Of a stretch of 64,000 nt of DNA, positions 12,459 to 23,129 are shown one piece after another. The notes under the pieces were generated by a model. It saw only the letters and a program-made list of their open reading frames with translations, was not told where the DNA came from and did no database searches. This DNA comes from Primulina eburnea (lineage: Eukaryota; Streptophyta; Magnoliopsida; Lamiales; Gesneriaceae), in the NCBI RefSeq assembly GCF_022965805.1, contig NC_133106.1, positions 36,879,913 through 36,943,912 of the forward strand, in the 5' to 3' direction. Numbering within the stretch: position 1 is the first letter of the stretch; every line of letters starts with the position of its first letter. A program made the position numbers and the translations under genes.

Positions 12459-13492
12459 GCATCTCATACTATATTTTGATGCGACGATAGGAGTTAACAC
12501 ATCGGATTCAGACCTCTCTAAAGAACAAACACATTTCAACATTTGATGTTACATTTTTTAATATGCTGATCAGATGTATAAAGTCACGGAGTCACGAGGC
12601 ACATATGATATGGCACAAAATATGTAGTATTCGACTTGAATAATTTCGACCTGAAGTTTGGAACATGTTCCATCTTTGTTCTGTATATAAGGTAAGAGGA
12701 ACATAATGCTTTTAATCCAGATAATTTGGTTATCAGTTGGTATATTAATATCAATTTGTTCCTGGATTGTAGGATAAGATTATTTTAAGTTGTTGACGGC
12801 TGGGATTTAAACTCATGATCTTCATATGTTCACCGTATATATATCCGTGAGACGAGTCGATCGTTCATATGAAAAATAATACTTTTGACATAAAAATATA
12901 TTATTTTTTCACATGTCAGATCACAGATCTATCTGATAAAATTGGTATGTGAGACTATGTCAATTCTGTATATTTTCTGAATTAAAGTATTGTTCTAATA
13001 ATATAAGTTTCATCTTCGATATTTATTCAACCACTAACCTCATAATTCGCCATTCGAGGATGGAAGACCCAACCTATTATCAGCAATTTAAGTTGGTGGA
13101 GACGACGGATTCTTGTTTTTTCTCCCCCGCTTCTCAAATAAGCAAAAGAAACAAGAAATTATTCTCAATTGTTGATGATATATATACCTCACGTGTAGGG
13201 GATGTACAAGTACATATATTTTTTTATATATACGTTCTCTCATCAGTGAACAAATTAATCTGATTGGGTTATTGATTATGCTTTTAAAGAAATAAATGTT
13301 ACGAATTGGGTTATTTTTTCTCTTTTCATCCAAGTTATCTACCCATTCTACGGGTAAAATGAGAAAAATACAATGTTGAAAAATCTATTGGGCGATGAAA
13401 GGTCAGAACTTTTATTATTTACTTTCCTTTTGATCTTATTTCTCAAATACAAAAACCCATGCAACTAATAATTCCATTGAGATCGACTGGTA
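12459..13492. other. Spacer with a decayed element M fragment
   Basis: 3' flank of the LETM1-like gene. At about 12843–12957 a reverse-orientation, degraded element M can be recognised (CCGTGAGACGAGTC, then AATAATACTTTTGACAT, then TATGTGAGAC). Frames of 80–100 codons at 12949–13333 have no recognisable protein features. Confidence 0.5.
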
Positions 13493-13861
13493 CTAATTAC
13501 GCGCAAGCGGGGCGGTTGGTAGAATCATACGACGGGTCAGGCTATCGGACTTGGGCATGGATGATCCGGACTCGGGTGGTGGTGAACAGTAATAGATGCA
13601 GGTACAACGAACTTCGTCCCCATACAATTCACAAAAGCCTTTGATCAACTTATCCTCCCCGTACTTCTTTGTGCATGTTGCGAGGCAATCCTCGCCACCT
13701 TCCATTGCATGATCACAATCCGACACCCGCGAATAGAAACACTTCCCCGTGAGCCTGTGCCTGGCCTGCGTGCTCCCGTCAACCAGTTCTGTTCCAATTA
13801 CAAAAATCACCGTTATCATAATTAATATTGCAACCCATGGTTTTAGATTTGGCTTTCCCAT
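13493..13861 (-). CDS. Defensin-like secreted cysteine-rich peptide
   Basis: One exon of 122 residues from the ATG at 13861; the frame extends a little further upstream but without an ATG. Residues 9–25 form a hydrophobic signal peptide. Eight cysteines follow at 41, 49, 59, 63, 77, 86, 88 and 92. The C-x3-C (CLATC) and C-x-C-x3-C (CTCIYYC) spacings are those of the cysteine-stabilised alpha-beta fold of plant defensin-like proteins. A tail of about 30 residues without cysteine (PPPESGSS onward) is unusual for a plain defensin. Family members act in defence or in cell-to-cell signalling, including pollen-tube guidance; nothing here decides which. Most defensin-like genes have an intron after the signal peptide, but I see no plausible one. 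Confidence 0.75.
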   Translation of the reverse strand: MGKPNLKPWVAILIMITVIFVIGTELVDGSTQARHRLTGKCFYSRVSDCDHAMEGGEDCLATCTKKYGEDKLIKGFCELYGDEVRCTCIYYCSPPPESGSSMPKSDSLTRRMILPTAPLARN

Positions 13862-14700
13862 CTGCTGATTCTTAATCAAGTATTTAATTTTTCGGATGTT
13901 TACTCTACTGCAAGGCCTCTACCAGTATGTATAATTCGAGAGGTTTTACGTACGTATAATCTTATTCTGCCTTTTCTTATTTTGATTTCCCGTTAAGTCT
14001 GACTCTGAGCATGTGATTGTGGATTGCATTTATTTTCATTTTGAATTTGTCAGATTACGTTTCGATAATATTTATATACTTTTTTATTATTACGGCAATA
14101 TAAATTGTTTGACTAGAACTGGAGAAAGAATATTTCTTTTTATGTACACAATGAACGCATGTTTGCATGCATATTTATACAATTCCGAGTAATATGGAAA
14201 TTACCAACATATGTAATAAAATGCGTGTCACACCAAAAGTAATTAATATTTGCTGATAAAATTATACAAAATTTTAAGAATATGTCTCTTATGAGACGGT
14301 CTCACGAATCTTTATCTGTCAGACGGGTCAACCCTATGTCCCTATCGACTCATCCCCGGAGCCCGATGATCCTATATTAATACAAAGAACGAGTTTTACG
14401 CATACATCAGCCTCCCCGATATGACTGTCAAATTATGTGTCAATTAGGACAAATTTAGTCTCCATCTTTAATTATCAATTATGGATCGATATCATCATCA
14501 ACTATCTAATTTCCATCACAACGATACAACCAAAAGAAAATTTGACTATTTAATTTCATTTCATCCTCTAAATTATGTATCTAAATTTGGTTCTCCTCCT
14601 TCTAACACTAGCTAGCTAATTCTTGTTGCAATCCCGGTCTGCATTTAGGTAGTCAGACTCCCAGTTTTTAATTCCAATATTGAAATCCCTTCAAGGAGAA
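13862..14700. other. Spacer with a partial element M
   Basis: Promoter region of the defensin-like gene and 3' flank of the dynein light chain gene. A fragment of element M in reverse orientation lies at about 14284–14335 (GAGACGGTCTCACGAATC, then GACGGGTCAACCC). Confidence 0.5.
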
Positions 14701-15059
14701 TTATGAACAGCCTTTGAAGATAAGGAAGTTGAGTGTCTCAAGTGTGAAGTATATGAAACTCCCCTTTTTGTGTGTGAAAAAGCAGCCGAAGTTGGATCCC
14801 ACCACACACTGCCATCCATTCCCATATTCCTTGTCACATTCCTGCACATATATACACAAAAATATACAAAACTTACAATCGCTAAAAGATATATAAAAAG
14901 TATTAATTACATATACATGACCTTCTTGATGTGGGCAGCAATAGATTTGCAGTCCAAGACATCATACAGATCCAGAGCTTGAGAAGCAAAACCCATTGCT
15001 TGGATCTGCATCTTCAATGGCATATCTGTATCCTCTACCAAACCTCTCCCTTCCAACAT
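14701..15059 (-). CDS. Dynein light chain LC8-type protein
   Basis: Two exons, 15059..14922 and 14841..14701, joined in phase 0 (donor gtcatg, acceptor gtgcag), giving 92 residues. Exon 1 reads MLEGRGLVEDTDMPLKMQIQ and contains ALDLYDVLDCKSIAAHIKK. Exon 2 has EYGNGWQCVVGSNFGCFFTH and ends in NFLIFKGCS. These are the core strands of LC8 (DYNLL), a small homodimeric hub protein that binds short linear motifs in partners. Flowering plants lack dynein heavy chains, so a role as a dimerisation hub, for example at nuclear pores or the cytoskeleton, is the usual inference. The second exon would be overlooked by a simple search because both exons are short. Confidence 0.92.
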
Positions 15060-15448
15060 CTTCCTACTTGAAGAATCTCAACTTCTTTGATTCAAAATTT
15101 TCTGTTTCAAGAGAGAAATTCCCTTTCTTCCGTGTTTGACAGAACACTGCAGAAAAAGTCGAGCTAAAAGTTTCAATGCAACCACCCATGTTCAATGTAC
15201 CAGGTTTTATACATATGCTGTAGAAGATGCCATTGATATTGGGTTCCTAGGAGAGGTAAATGGACAATGACAATTGTTCCATTCTTCAATTATTATTGTA
15301 GTTTGTAATTCTCGGATCATGATAAAAAGTAGCCACTACAGACAGTATCGAGATCAAGGTCCTATGTTCAAAACATACACTAACACATATAAAATTTAAT
15401 TTAATTGGAAGGTATTTGTGGCTTCATATCCAAATAACTTTGTATATG

Positions 15449-15613
15449 CGGAATGTAAGTCGGTCTCTCGGATTATATTTCGTGAGACAGATATCTTTGG
15501 TCATCCAATTATTATTTTTTATGTTAAGTGTATTATTTTTTGTGAATATTGATAGGGTTCGCCCATCACACAAATAAAGATTCTTGAGACCGTCTTACAA
15601 GAGACATGTTCTA
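15449..15613 (+). mobile_element. Element M, decayed copy
   Basis: Recognisable order of blocks: GTCGGTCTCTCGG, TTTCGTGAGACAGATAT, GTGTATTATTTTTTGTGAATA, then GAGACCGTCTTACAAGAGAC. Many substitutions; the boundaries are approximate. Confidence 0.65.
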
Positions 15614-17197
15614 TATATATAGATACATCATTTTATAGTGATTTTAATTTGTATTTTTTTCATTTTCGACTAATTGAAGAAATTCATTTCAACAAGTATA
15701 AGATCGTATTCTTATGCAGTTTAAACAAATTATGGTGCGCATAAAAAGCTTTGGATTTTTTTTGAATAATATTTTATATATATTCTAAATATAGCGAATA
15801 TTGTGAAGAAGAAGAAAAAAAGAATTTCGGCGGATTATCGGGAAACTTATCGTAAAACGTGGGTGACATTCATGATTCAATATTTCGGCACACATTCCAA
15901 GATTTTTATGTCCTATTCCTCACACTTTATGGATAATTCATCACCCTCTTTTCAGCTTGGGAGATCGTTCGTTCAGCATATTATACATTTAGCCATAGTT
16001 TGGTATATGTAATAAAGGAGGGATTGATAATAGTCCTCCTATCTCTCATATTTGGTATATTTTTAAAAAGCTCATGATAATCTTGATAAATAATTTTTTA
16101 GAAGGATAAAATGTCCCTTCTATTAGGTGTGATAATTTTAATTTAATGATAAAATATACTACAAATGACTTAATTACTCTCAATTTATAAATGATTTTTA
16201 TAAATCTCTGCTAGTATGTAGAAGTTAAAATCAAATAAATATTTTTATTTATTTTTATATATTATATAATATATAATTATATAAATGACTTCGAGATAAT
16301 TATATTAATAATTTTTATAAATCTCAATAAAATTATTAGTATCACTCGATTAACCTTAAAAGTTGATATTTGACTTGACTCACAAAATCAATGGCTCAAT
16401 TATCGTATTATATAATATATAAAATTAGGTAAAAATAAATAAATCATGCAAGCACTATCGGCACATGAATAGATAAAAAATATGAATTCAAGCAACAACT
16501 TTGAAATTATAAAATTTATAATGCTAATGTTAATTTTGTTATTACAATCTAATAGATAAATTTAATCACTCTTATTAAAATCATACCAAACATTAAATAT
16601 AATATCTTGCATCTTATTTATTCTTAACTTATCCTTATATTATTTATCTCATGTTTATCATATAATGTGTACCAAATTATGCCTTATTGAATATCGAATC
16701 ATGGTCATTTATTTACGTTATGATTGAATGAATGATTTAGTATATATATTATGTGTTGAGTAGATTAAGACATTATCTATAGATACATGGAAAAAAAAAA
16801 CCCGTCTTCCCTATCTGTCTTGGTAGAGTTTGTTTTAAAATTACGGTCAAATTTTTTTATTTTGGTCGAACAAAATTTTCAAAACTAAAATTTTATTATT
16901 CATATGTATTCCTTATTCTAAATGCTAGCTTGTTGAAATTTTTGTAGTATTAAATTTATCAACTCTTTCTGTAAGGAATGGTAAAATTTTGATTTTCTAA
17001 TGATGGAAGACGAATTCGGGATGGATAGGTTTTCCATCATGAATTCGACCTAGCTCCTTTGTGTGGATTTATTATTGTAGTTTTTTCGTTGGATTTATTG
17101 GGAACAAAATTGACTATGGTTTCAGGGATATTTTCATTGGGCCATACAACTTATCGAGCTGTATTGAGTGATAAATTTTTTGAGTAGGTATTATGTG

Positions 17198-17342
17198 AAT
17201 ATGTGAGATGGGTCAACCCTATCGATATTCAAAATAAAAAGTAATACTCCTAGCATAAAAAATAATACTTTTTAATGGATGAGCTAAAAAAGATATGTCT
17301 CAAAAAATACGACTCACGAGATCATCTCACACAAGTTTTTGT
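17198..17342 (-). mobile_element. Element M, decayed copy in reverse orientation
   Basis: Begins GTGAGATGGGTCAACCC, contains AATAAAAAGTAATACTCC and ends CATCTCACACAAGTTTTTGTC. One terminal palindrome is missing. Confidence 0.65.
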
Positions 17343-18169
17343 CTAAATTTTTTGAGGCCATGGTTCTTCTCACTCCTAACTAATAAGTACTAACCATTAA
17401 TAAATGAGCTTCATAATTGATGATAGATGAAAATTTGTATAATTTTTTATATTTATCTCTATGTGATTTTGGATTTATATATTACTTAATTTTAATTTTA
17501 GTTATATATTTTTTAAACTTTTTTCATTTTTTTTCAAGAAGGTACTAACGTGACATCGAACACTTCAATACTACGTCCGAAAGGACTAAATTTTTTTAAA
17601 AATATATAAAAATACCTGAGCAAGACTGCTATTTGAAAATATAAAGGGTCAAAATCAAATGTGATTTTCCCTAATAATCTTAACGGTTGATAAACTATGT
17701 AAATTAAAAATATATAGATTCTCTATACAAATCACTAAATTTGATTTGGATAATACTATTTTTTATCTTGCTACATGGATTTCGTTTTTTCTTGCTCGTA
17801 ATTCTTAAATGATTTTAAACCTAATTTTGTAGGAAAATATCATACAATAAAAAATCTCTAAATTAATACTCGACAAATTAATAATCTATCTAAGATAATA
17901 TTTTTTCAGTCTCGACCTGAAACAATTTATTAAATCAATAATTTCGATAAATTTATAATATAATACATTTTTGGAAGACTCTTATATAAATATATAGTTG
18001 TTTCAATATCATAAATTAATAAACCTTTAAAATTACAAAATATAACTAAGACAAGTAGTAAAATATGATTATATTATTGTTTTTCTTCTTCTTGAAATTC
18101 AAATCTAATTAAATTTCATCTCTAATAGACCTAGATATATATTTTTGGACTATGTCTTATATAACAAAG

Positions 18170-18300
18170 GTAGGCTCGGTTCATATTTATAATAAAAAAT
18201 AGTAATTTTGACATAAAAAATAGTATTTTTCATAGGTCGAGTGGGTTGGATATATGTCTCACAAAATTTATCCGTGAGACGATTTCATGAGAGTTTTTAT
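18170..18300 (-). mobile_element. Element M, partial decayed copy
   Basis: Shows TAATAAAAAATAGTAATTTT, GATATATGTCTCACAAAAT and CCGTGAGACGATTTCATGAG. Strongly diverged; edges uncertain. Confidence 0.5.
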
Positions 18301-18571
18301 TATATTTTTAATTCAACAAAACATGAACAAAAATTAAAATATAGAAATTTCTGATAAAAAAGTAAGAATTCCATAATAAAAATAAATACTAAATTAATAA
18401 TATGAAACCTTTTTTAGTAAATAGTGCTACATCAATTCATCATATATATGAATTGAAGTGAAATAAGGAACCTGGCGGGACGCTGTTGGAAAGGCCAGCC
18501 TGTCCGAGTGCTGCGTATATCTACTACATGCTCATTTTAATTTTGTCTTAAATGAAGATTGAACATTTCCG

Positions 18572-18572
<1 letters not shown>

Positions 18573-18636
<64 letters not shown>

Positions 18637-18646
18637 ACACACACAC
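18573..18646. repeat. (TA)n microsatellite followed by (CA)n
   Basis: About 30 uninterrupted TA units followed by a short run of CA. Confidence 0.95.
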
Positions 18647-20297
18647 AAAAATTTATAAAAATAAGGAAATGACTACACGTGGCAAAATTTATAAGGACCT
18701 CTATACTTGATTACATTTATTATCATATTTTTCTTTTTATTTATTTATTTATTTTTTGCTTTAAATCCCGACATTTAAACTTAAATTTGTATTCAGTCAC
18801 TATCAAAAAAATTTGTGTTTATCCAAAAAAAATTTTGCACGTAGGCCCACCTGTTTTTTTTTCCGGATTAAATCAATACAAAATATTAAATATATGATAA
18901 TAATATGTGATATTTGAGCATCAATTTTTTCAGATCTAATATTAATAGACGCTTTTTTTGTATTAAAAATGTATAGCAAATTTTGATATTAATAAAGTTG
19001 TTTCAAATTTTATACTTAAAATCTTATTATTTAGTTATCAAATATCATATATTAGTAAATTTTTATCAGAAAAAATAAATATGTCATTAATATTAATATA
19101 TGATGTATATTTTTTATACTCAAAAATTATATATTAATATCATTTAAAAAATTGATATTTAAATATCATATATCTATTCTATTATATTAAGATTGAGCAC
19201 ATGATAGTAACTACCTAGGAGGACACCAAGTTTTTCTTCCAGTTTTACCTTATATAATACTAATATTACATTTTTGTTTTTTGTTTTTTTTTTTAAAAAT
19301 TTCTACACACTTTTATTTTTATTTTTTTATTTCAACAATTAAAATATCAATTTAATCCCTCCATAAATTGTTAAATTACACTTTAGTCAATCGATAATGA
19401 TAAAAAAAATTGTACACACGCATCGCGTATATATAATATACTAGTATGGATAATATATTTTTTAACGTTTTGAATAGATTTTTATTAAAAAAATGTGGGC
19501 AATGAAGTTTTGTACCGATTTGAAGTGCCTAACATTTTTTTGTGGGACAGAAGCCGTTGCCTCACATAAATGCCACACTAAATTCTCTGAAATTCCTTCG
19601 AACTAGATCAAATGATCATGTAGTTTGGATCATACGTACTTTGGATCAACATGTTCATGCATTGCCTAGGTCTCGAACGAGGGCCCTTTCCAACCATTGT
19701 AAATTTGTAATCAGATTATGTTTTTTTGATAGACGATTTTGCAAATTTATATCTGTCAAATGGACATATATGATCTATATTTGGAGTCAAAAATAATATT
19801 TTTAACTTCAAAACAAATATATTTTAATGAGTCGAATAATCGATTTGACAAAAACTTGTGTGAGACGGTCTCACGGGTCGAATTTGTGAGACGGATCTCT
19901 TATTTGGGTCACCCATGAAAAAGTATTACTTTTTATGCTAAGAGTATTACTTTTTATTATGAATATGGGTAGGGTTAACCCGTCTCACAGATTATGACCC
20001 GTGAGACGGTCTCACATGAGACTTACTCATAAGATTTATGTCTTATAACTCCGAATTATACGTTGTATTTTGACGTATTTGGATTTGAAAAATGATTCAA
20101 AAAATGAAAATTTGAAAATTAAAACAAATCAAAAAATTTGTTATTATATATTTAAAATACATAAATTCAAATCAATCGATCCAAAATGCAAACCAATCGA
20201 TTAAGTTGGGCCGTAGGTTCACACCAAATATTCCTTTAGCACTAATTAAAACACCTAAAAACTACCAATTTTCTGCAGCTGCATAGAGCGAACAAAG
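18647..20297. other. AT-rich spacer
   Basis: No gene recognised. It contains the well-preserved element M copy at 19847–20028 and the 5' flank of the 209-aa gene. Confidence 0.5.
19847..20028 (+). mobile_element. Element M copy (182 bp)
   Basis: Starts GACAAAAACTTGTGTGAGAC and ends GACTTACTC, with the near-palindrome GTGAGACGGTCTCAC at both ends and inner GTGAGACGGATCTC / AACCCGTCTCACAG. The flanking 9-mers AATCGATTT and ATAAGATTT are only partly alike. Confidence 0.85.
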
Positions 20298-20927
20298 ATG
20301 AACAAAAAACCAAACCCACAAAAGCTGATTCAAGAAACCCTCCACACAACCAAGAAATTCCTCCAAAGAACAGTCAAAACCCTAAAATCCCTCTACCGAA
20401 ATCTACCCAAAACCTCCCGTTCGGACCCCATCTTCCCTGATAACAGCAAGATCAGTTTCAAGAACCAGAAACTACACAACATCTGCATGAAAAAGGATGC
20501 TCCATTCACGGGACAGACAAAGGACATAGATCAAGAAAAACGCAGCAAGAGTTTAACCCGTGTCACGGAACACAGCAAATCGAGGGACTTGAAAAGAGCA
20601 GAAAATGCAAGGAAACACGCCGGAGGGATGAGGTCCTCGAAGTCGAGTTTCCGGGCGGCTGAAGCCTTAGGAAAAAAGATGAAAGAGTTGGAGATGATGG
20701 ATATCGATGACGAGGATCACGTGTTGGACATCAAGGAGATCCTCCACGACTATTCTCAACTTTCTTGCCCGGCTTATCTTGAAATAGTGGACAAGTTTTT
20801 CATGGATATGTATACAGAATTATTGGTTCCACTGCCATTGGGTAGCAGTGTCCACGGCTCTATGAGGAAGGTGGGATCGAACAGTGTCCACGGTTCAATG
20901 AGGAGTCTTGGCCCTACCAAGCTGTAG
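20298..20927 (+). CDS. Uncharacterised plant-specific protein, 209 aa
   Basis: Single exon. The first half is very basic (MNKKPNPQKLIQETLHTTKK, many Lys/Arg/Ser), could be nuclear or plastid-directed, and is probably disordered. Residues 128–177 form a conserved-looking block (MKELEMMDIDDEDHVLDIKE, LSCPAYLEIVDKFFMDMYTE) that I recall in other unnamed plant proteins. Its pattern suggests two amphipathic helices. Two VHGSMR repeats follow at 185–190 and 197–202. I cannot assign a function and see no catalytic motif. Composition and frame support a real gene. Confidence 0.7.
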   Translation: MNKKPNPQKLIQETLHTTKKFLQRTVKTLKSLYRNLPKTSRSDPIFPDNSKISFKNQKLHNICMKKDAPFTGQTKDIDQEKRSKSLTRVTEHSKSRDLKRAENARKHAGGMRSSKSSFRAAEALGKKMKELEMMDIDDEDHVLDIKEILHDYSQLSCPAYLEIVDKFFMDMYTELLVPLPLGSSVHGSMRKVGSNSVHGSMRSLGPTKL

Positions 20928-23129
20928 AAATGGGAGGAAAATGGATAGGAACTTAATTACAGTACTAAAGTGGGAGTAAGTCTTTGTTTCACTCTTCTCG
21001 TGTCTACCAAGAACACGTATACGTAGCTAGAATAATTATGTCTCCAACATTTTTCATTTTTTAAAATACTATTATATGACGATCGAGTTCCATTATGAAT
21101 TATCCCTCTTGATAATTTGTTTCGGAGTTTCCGTTAGGTTACTTACACATGTTGTCAAACGAAATCGAGAATTGAACAAATAACATTATTAATTAAAAAT
21201 AAAAAAATATGCAACTTAAATTACGTACCGAATTGTCGATGACCTTTTCTTGACAGAAATAATAAAGTTCGTTGTTTGGGTTTTTGGGTATGAAAACCCA
21301 AGTTTAATCAAATAACAAGTACTTAAATATTAAGATATTTTTTTACTAGGGTCTTTATTACTTATTTTGTGATCATACACAAGGAGGAAAAGATTTTCAA
21401 TTATTTAGGAAAAAATCTTTCAATTTTAACTTAATAATATTGTAACGTGTCTCAAAATATTTGGAGTACTATGTGTCTTGTGAGACGATCTCACGAATCT
21501 TTATCTGTGAGATGGGTCAATTCTATCGATACTCACAATAAAAAGTAGTACTTTTTCATGGATGACCCAAATAAGAGATATGTCTCACAAAATATGACCT
21601 GTGAGACCGTCTCACACAAATTTTTGTCAAATATTTATTCGGGTGGTAACTCTACTAGTATCTTAGAGAATCATGCATTTATTTATCAATTACACTTATG
21701 ATGATGTTTTTTAGGTTCTCCCACTTAAATAAATAAATACTAACAAATGTGATTTTGAATTTCCGAAACCGCAACACTTAATTAACATAAAATTTAGGTA
21801 AAAAGCTTTTTCTACGATTAAGATTTGAGGAACGAAATACCTTATAATTAGTGTACAATCAATGAAAAGCCAAACTAGATTTCTCAATCTTCCCGAAAGA
21901 AGTTTATCTTTACTTTCGAGTCCCCTCTTTTGCATCAAATGTAACCAATGGCAAAACATGCTGCAGACGTTTCTGCCATTTTTCTGCTTTTGGGATCAAT
22001 TTATAGTTTCTCCGAATCCCAACAAAGGAAGATACCATTTTGTAAAAGAATTGAAAACTTTTTAACAAAACCTGGAAGCTTTTTATGAAAGAAAAATAAG
22101 AAAAATATTTTTTAGAAATTTCTGAAATATTTTTATGTGCTTTTGTTTTAGATTTTGGACTAAAATTATATGATCAACAAGAACTTTTAATATTATATTA
22201 TGATTATTTAGACCCTAATACAGAAACAGTTACATGCATTTCATTGATTTTGTTTAATAATAAACTAATTGATATGATATTTATAATGAATATAATACCA
22301 AATATAGTGACCAATTAGTCCACGTGAAGCACAATCCACTAGCACTAGTAATATCACTTCTAAACTCACTAAAACACAGCATTTATTAAGATAATAAGCG
22401 AAACGTCAACGAGGATCCCCGAGTTCCATCAGGAACTTAAGAATGATTTTACCGCTACTTTTGATTTTAGTTATACAAATGACAAAATTTTTGACATATA
22501 GCGATATTGCCATATTGGTCGCAAAAACTCAAATATATCTAATTTTGTTTATGATAACAAAAAAAGGTTATAGATTGTCACGTTTCAACGGTTGTAATGG
22601 AGCAAGTTTTTAGTAGATAAGGAAATACATTGGATGAGATACGTTGTAGCTCAAGGTCGAAAAAATTTAGAAGCTCGTTGTTTGCTCAATGATCAATCAA
22701 AAACCGTTATCTGAACAAAAGCCGACGAAAAAAATAAAGAAGAAACTAATGGAATATCTGAAACAACGACCAAAAGAAATGTGAGTGATTGAGCAACGCC
22801 ACTCATAAAGATAATTATGTGAAGATATGCGAACTACGTGAACTTTGATTATTTTATATCAAAAGATTATACATATTATAACATATATAATTATAGTATA
22901 TAGTTTTTTTTGTAAAAATTATAGTATATAGTTATAACTTTATAAGTACCAGTTTTTTTTATTTAAATGTTTATTGAATGATATTTTCTTTAAAAAAAAA
23001 AAGTTTAAACTAGTTTTCCGACCCGGACTCGGACTGACTCTGGACCGTTGTATTGGTATAATTTATTTAAATATAAAAACCTGATCGTCAACATTATCTG
23101 CCTGCTTCTCAGTGTGGCTAACTAAAGAT
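20928..23129. other. Spacer
   Basis: 3' flank of the 209-aa gene, an element M copy near 21474–21630, then AT-rich sequence and the promoter of the CRM-domain gene. No gene recognised; short frames at 21711–22065 overlap one another and lack support. Confidence 0.5.
21474..21630 (-). mobile_element. Element M copy in reverse orientation
   Basis: Runs from GTGAGACGATCTCACGAATC, through GTGAGATGGGTCAAT and AATAAAAAGTAGTACTTTTT, to GTGAGACCGTCTCACACAAA. The outermost bases have decayed and no flanking duplication is clear. Confidence 0.8.

Larger units (their letters stand above)
15060..18570. other. AT-rich spacer with degraded element M copies
   Basis: No convincing gene. Decayed element M copies lie at about 15449–15613 (+), 17198–17342 (-) and 18170–18300 (-, partial). 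The remainder is AT-rich with short frames only. A small GC-rich island at about 18470–18525 is unexplained. Confidence 0.55.
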
